64,000 nt of DNA. Origin: Macrocystis pyrifera (lineage: Eukaryota > Sar > Phaeophyceae > Laminariales > Laminariaceae). A program made the translations under genes and the position numbers. The DNA is taken from the NCBI GenBank assembly GCA_031763025.1, contig JASSKH010000030.1, positions 8,884,867 through 8,948,866 on the forward strand, in the 5' to 3' direction. The notes under the pieces were generated by a model. That model worked only from the letters and a program-made list of their open reading frames with translations, was not told the origin of the DNA and made no database searches. Of this stretch, positions 60,929 to 64,000 are shown piece after piece; the stretch's first letter is position 1, and each line of letters starts with the position of its first letter.

Positions 60929-63324
60929 GTGCTCGAGAGAGAAAAGGTAGCAGCAGTCTGCCTGCCTTGCCTCAGCCTGGTAGCCCGCTCCTGTAGGGCA
61001 CATCTACCGCCATGGTTGCGTTGCCATCAAAAGAACTTCATCACAAAACACCCAAAGGACCAAAAGCTTCGAGCAAAAAATCCGTGAAAAGACGCCATCA
61101 CAAACCCAAAACCAACACCAACACTCACACCCACACCCACACCCACACCCACAAAAAAAAACAGGGGCGCTACCCCCCCCCCCCCCCCCCCCCCCCCCGC
61201 CTCTTACCCTTACCCTAACCCTAGCCCCAACTTTAATCGCAAACCTAACCCTCTCTTTTAGCACCGCAGTCCCATTTGGGGGACATACTATTACGGGGGG
61301 CCATAGTAAATAGGACCAAATATTGTTAGTAAAAATGTAGAAATATATGGGTGTATGTGTTTACCGTAGGTCCTATTAACTATGGTCCCCCGTAATACTT
61401 GGAATTGGAGTGGTTTGTCTCCAAAACGGGACTGCAGTTCTCAAGGGGTTGAACCCGACTCGAACTGGCAACAGCTCGGAGGCGTTCCTGGTACAAGAGC
61501 GGGGTGGGCAGCTGACGCCACACCGCGACACGGTCGTTCCTGACGGGGCTTGGGCGAGGGGGGGGGGGGGGGGGGGGGGGAGGGGGGGGGGGGGGGGGGG
61601 GGCGTACTCATTTGTTGCTCGCCTTAGTCATATGACCATTGACCATGCATCCCTTTCGAGACGGAGCACCGTTCCTACTCCTAATAGAGACACCTCCAAC
61701 AACTGGGCGCGCATTACGTTGTTTCCATATAGTACATAGAAAATAATTGCTAATCTTGTCCCCTCCGTGTTTCGCGCAATCTGTGGCCACCCTCTATCTC
61801 GTAGGATGGCGATCGTTTTCTCGCTGCTATCTAGTGTATCAAACTCCTCCGTGTCACATCGGTCCCTTCTTTTCTGACACATTCCGTTCCTTCTTGTACA
61901 TTTCACATCATCCTATTATGTGAGGGGGGGGGGGGGGGGGGGGGGGGGGCAGGAGGGCAGACTCACCAATTGTGAACTTTTTGGTGTCCAGGTCGAGAGA
62001 GTGGTAGTACATGCGGAACTCCTGCTCTCTATGGTTGACCACCACCGGCCAGCCCACGAAGAGCCTGTCCCACTCGCCTTCACCTCCCACGTCAATACAA
62101 GCCCCCGTCGGGTGCTCCCCTTCTACCCGACACCTACGAACAAGTGCCACCAACACACCCGTGCATAGATAAATTAAACCATTGTCAGCATCACATGCAG
62201 GAGTAAATGCCATCATCACTACTGATACGGGGGGGGCTATAGTTAACAGGACCAAATATTGTTAGTAAAAATAGGGAAATATAAAAGTTTTTGTGTGTAC
62301 CGTAGGTCCTATATACTATGCCCCCGCGTAAAAAACGTCACATCCATGAATGAACGCAATGGTCAACACCACCGTACCCACGGAAGAGTGGCATCAACAC
62401 CATCACACACGTGGAAGGCGGAGGAGATCGGGGGAGGGGGGGGGGGGGGAGGGGGGGGTGGGGGGGGGGTGGGTGGGGGGGGGGCTGGGGGGGGGCCCGG
62501 GGGGGGGGGGGGGGGGGGGTCAGCTCCCCTGGAACAGTCGGGGATGCCCGTAGTAGGGGCAGGCCTGCCATCACGGGGGACCATAGTAAATAGGACCTAC
62601 GGTACACACAAAAACGTACATACTCAACTATTTTTACCAACAATAATTAGTCCTATTTACTATTGCCCCCCGTAATATTAACCGCGGCTAAGAGGGGAGA
62701 GGGGAAAGGGGGGGATGGGGGTGGTGGTGGGGTTGGCCACCATCAAGCCATCGAACAAGCATAAGAAGAGGAACACTTGAAAGGAACCGTATCTGCAGGA
62801 AAGATACAAAGAGAAAGAGGAAGAGACGTACCAGGCGCCGAAGGAGGAGCAAGAGGGCAGGGGCGGGGGATGGGGGGGGAAATTCGATACCATGCATGGC
62901 CGTAGTCGTACGGCCACAGACCCTCGCATCCCTACAATGCCGGGACGGAGCACGTCGAGTTTTCACCGACGAGGCAGGCATTGCTTGCACCAAGCGCGAA
63001 GCGAAACGTGGTGTGTTTGTTCGGCGAGTCGCATGAAGGGTGAGCTGCATCCTACTATAAATAACAACCGCTTGGGGGGGGGGGGGGGGGGGGGGGGGGG
63101 TGAGAGAGAGAGAAAGTAGACAAAATAAACCCAGCGGCTTACCAGTTGACGCCATCCTGAGACAGGGGCGACCCCGATGCGCAGACGAACTCCTTTAGGA
63201 GGGGCGTTGCCGCCACCGCCACCCGTGGTCGCAGGCTGCGCGCACGACAGCGGCCACACGGAGGCGAGAGCAGGAAAACATCAAGCGAGTACGCCATGCC
63301 AAGCTCCTTCAGAACCAACCGCAC
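58480..63324 (-). CDS. Beta-propeller glycosidase-like protein (GH43/GH32-type fold)
   Basis: Exons, all phase-consistent: 63324-63143, 62133-61967, 60446-60326, 59928-59797, 58672-58480. Repeated blade-like units are visible: LSQDGVNW, FVGWPVVVNHREQEFRMYYH, MATSQDGMAWQKRGPVFDGG, VYHMIYEGVNKEGVHALGLA, TSADGVEWERVGGKPIF, and AWDAGGVSNPEIVEI followed by GDWYLYYTGQ. These S-x-DG-x-x-W units and the final 'D..GV..P.I...G.WYLYY.G' unit are typical of five-bladed propellers of the arabinanase/levansucrase/invertase superfamily. The substrate cannot be told, and catalytic acids were not assigned. The stop is at 58480. The 5' end is uncertain: the 63324 exon begins at a good acceptor (ACGTAG), so upstream coding sequence may lie beyond the window; an internal ATG at 63297 is an alternative start. 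Introns contain TA-MITEs and poly(C) retroposons. Confidence 0.8.
60054..60110. repeat. Poly(C) tract in the glycosidase gene intron
   Basis: About 57 bp of C in the intron 59929-60325; it generates proline and glycine frames only. Confidence 0.9.
60855..60928. repeat. (CAGA)n microsatellite
   Basis: Uninterrupted for about 74 bp, in the intron 60447-61966; (CACAC CC)n follows at 61125-61158, and a short (CCCTAA)-like stretch at 61204-61222. Confidence 0.95.
61245..61451. mobile_element. MITE B copy 5, split by a TA-MITE
   Basis: Left half CTTTTAGCACCGCAGTCCCA..GGGGGACATAC and right half GTCTCCAAAACGGGACTGCA..AAGGGGTT are the two parts of one MITE B element; 61291-61395 between them is a complete TA-MITE. 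Confidence 0.88.
61291..61395. mobile_element. TA-MITE copy 10 (nested)
   Basis: TTACGGGGGGCCATAGTAAA ... TTAACTATGGTCCCCCGTAA with TA on both sides, inserted in MITE B copy 5. Confidence 0.93.
61559..61920 (-). mobile_element. LINE 3' copy, 5'-truncated
   Basis: G run, then GTACTCATTTGTTGCTCGCC up to the frame EEFDTLDSSEKTIAILRDRG on the minus strand and upstream residues RRNGMCQKRRDRC. It ends near 61915, just before another G run. Sense with respect to the glycosidase-like gene intron. Confidence 0.88.
62225..62332. mobile_element. TA-MITE copy 11 (degraded ends)
   Basis: ATACGGGGGGGGCTATAGTT ... ATATACTATGCCCCCGCGTAA; the interior AAATATTGTTAGTAAAAATA matches other copies. Confidence 0.82.
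62571..62675. mobile_element. TA-MITE copy 12
   Basis: TCACGGGGGACCATAGTAAA ... TTTACTATTGCCCCCCGTAA; the right flank is TA, the left flank is mutated. Confidence 0.87.
62870..63100 (-). mobile_element. Family-2 poly(C) retroposon copy
   Basis: ACCATGCATGGCCGTAGTCG, ATCCCTACAATGCCGGGACG, GCTTGCACCAAGCGCGAAGC and GAAGGGTGAGCTGCATCCTA in order, matching the inverse of 34.69-34.91 kb; G-rich on both ends. Confidence 0.87.
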
Positions 63325-63689
63325 CTACGTTTTATGTTTTTTTTTTTGGGGGGGGGGGGGGGGGGGGCGGGGAGGGAAACCACTTGGAATTTAAACTTGG
63401 CATAAGTTTGGCGGGAGTAAAAAAAAACGCGTTTAATAGTCTACTAACTAACTCCTTGCCAGGCTGCTCCCACGTCTTCGAAACAGCCTGCTTTGAAATG
63501 GACTTTTTTTTTGCGAGCAGAAAAAGGGTTACAGAAACCCCTTGCCAATTGACTACACACGCACGACTCGGAGATACAGTACTCTACTTGGCACTAGGCC
63601 GGGGAATATTTTCGCAGTTCTTATGGGGGCGTCGGTGCAGGGAAGGGGGGGGGGGGGTGGTGTGGGGGGGCGGGTGGGGGGGGTGGGGG
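63325..63689. other. Stretch upstream of the glycosidase-like exon
   Basis: T and G runs at 63332-63367, then sequence without a convincing exon on the minus strand. It could be intron or promoter of the glycosidase-like gene. Confidence 0.4.
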
Positions 63690-63692
63690 GGT

Positions 63693-63732
<40 letters not shown>

Positions 63733-64000
63733 ACTCATTTGTTGATTGCCTTAGTCATTTGACCATTGACCACGCATCCCTTTTATAGACGGAGCACCGT
63801 TCCTACTCCTAATGGAGACACCTCCAACAATTGGGCGCTCATTACGCTGTTTCCATCAATTACATAGAAACCTTTTGCTGATCTTATCCCCTTCCTGTTT
63901 GGCCTCCTGCGGCCCCGCCATCTATCTCCTAGGATAGCGATCGTTTTCTCGCTGCTATTCATTGTATCAAACTCCTCCATGTCACATTCGTCTATTTTCC
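63690..64000 (-). mobile_element. LINE 3' copy running off the right edge
   Basis: G-rich tract, GTACTCATTTGTTGATTGCC, and the minus-strand frame MEEFDTMNSSEKTIAILGDRW; it continues beyond 64000, so its 5' truncation point is unknown. Confidence 0.88.

Overview
The window looks like nuclear DNA of a brown alga (Phaeophyceae) or a close stramenopile. Four things point that way. Genes are split into many short phase-consistent exons with long introns. The kinase gene at 12.2-23.3 kb starts with a signal peptide followed by an ASAF-like motif, as in stramenopile plastid proteins. The locus at 54.9-56.3 kb encodes EsV-1-7 cysteine repeats (C-X4-C-X16-C-X2-H), a family known mainly from brown algae and their phaeoviruses. 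Simple repeats and homopolymeric G/C tracts are very dense. I cannot name the species. No rRNA gene, prokaryotic operon or CRISPR array was seen.

Genes, left to right. (1) 1-7728, minus: glutamine:fructose-6-phosphate aminotransferase (GFAT), eight exons, running off the left edge inside its first SIS domain; exon 5 carries an apparent 1-nt frameshift. (2) 12212-23288, minus: a complete six-exon plastid-type PfkB sugar kinase of the FruK/LacC group (461 codons, every splice phase matching). (3) 24137-25366, plus: a doubtful Gln/Glu-rich frame across a CAG-type repeat. (4) 26860-28337, plus: two exons of an unrecognised protein. (5) 37130-48283, plus: a multi-exon ankyrin-repeat protein; its 3' half from 44008 is firm and its 5' half is a phase-consistent proposal. 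It may or may not join block 4. (6) 54902-56349, plus: an EsV-1-7 repeat locus with several frameshifts, split by palindromic and telomere-like repeats. (7) 58480-63324, minus: a five-exon beta-propeller glycosidase-like protein (GH43/GH32 fold) whose 5' end is uncertain.

The rest is mostly repeats. There are twelve copies of a roughly 105-bp TA-flanked inverted-repeat MITE and five copies of a second inverted-repeat element, one of which contains an inserted copy of the first. Many 5'-truncated retroposon copies fall into two families whose 3' ends run into GAGTAC followed by a long poly(C) tract. One family is a LINE, because its longest copy keeps a decayed reverse-transcriptase C-terminus. 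These poly(C) tails appear to account for many of the G/C homopolymers here, and some lie just upstream of 3' splice sites. The genes do not form an obvious pathway, although GFAT (hexosamine supply), the sugar kinase and the glycosidase-like protein all concern carbohydrate metabolism. Exon models come from reading the sequence by eye, without transcripts or searches.
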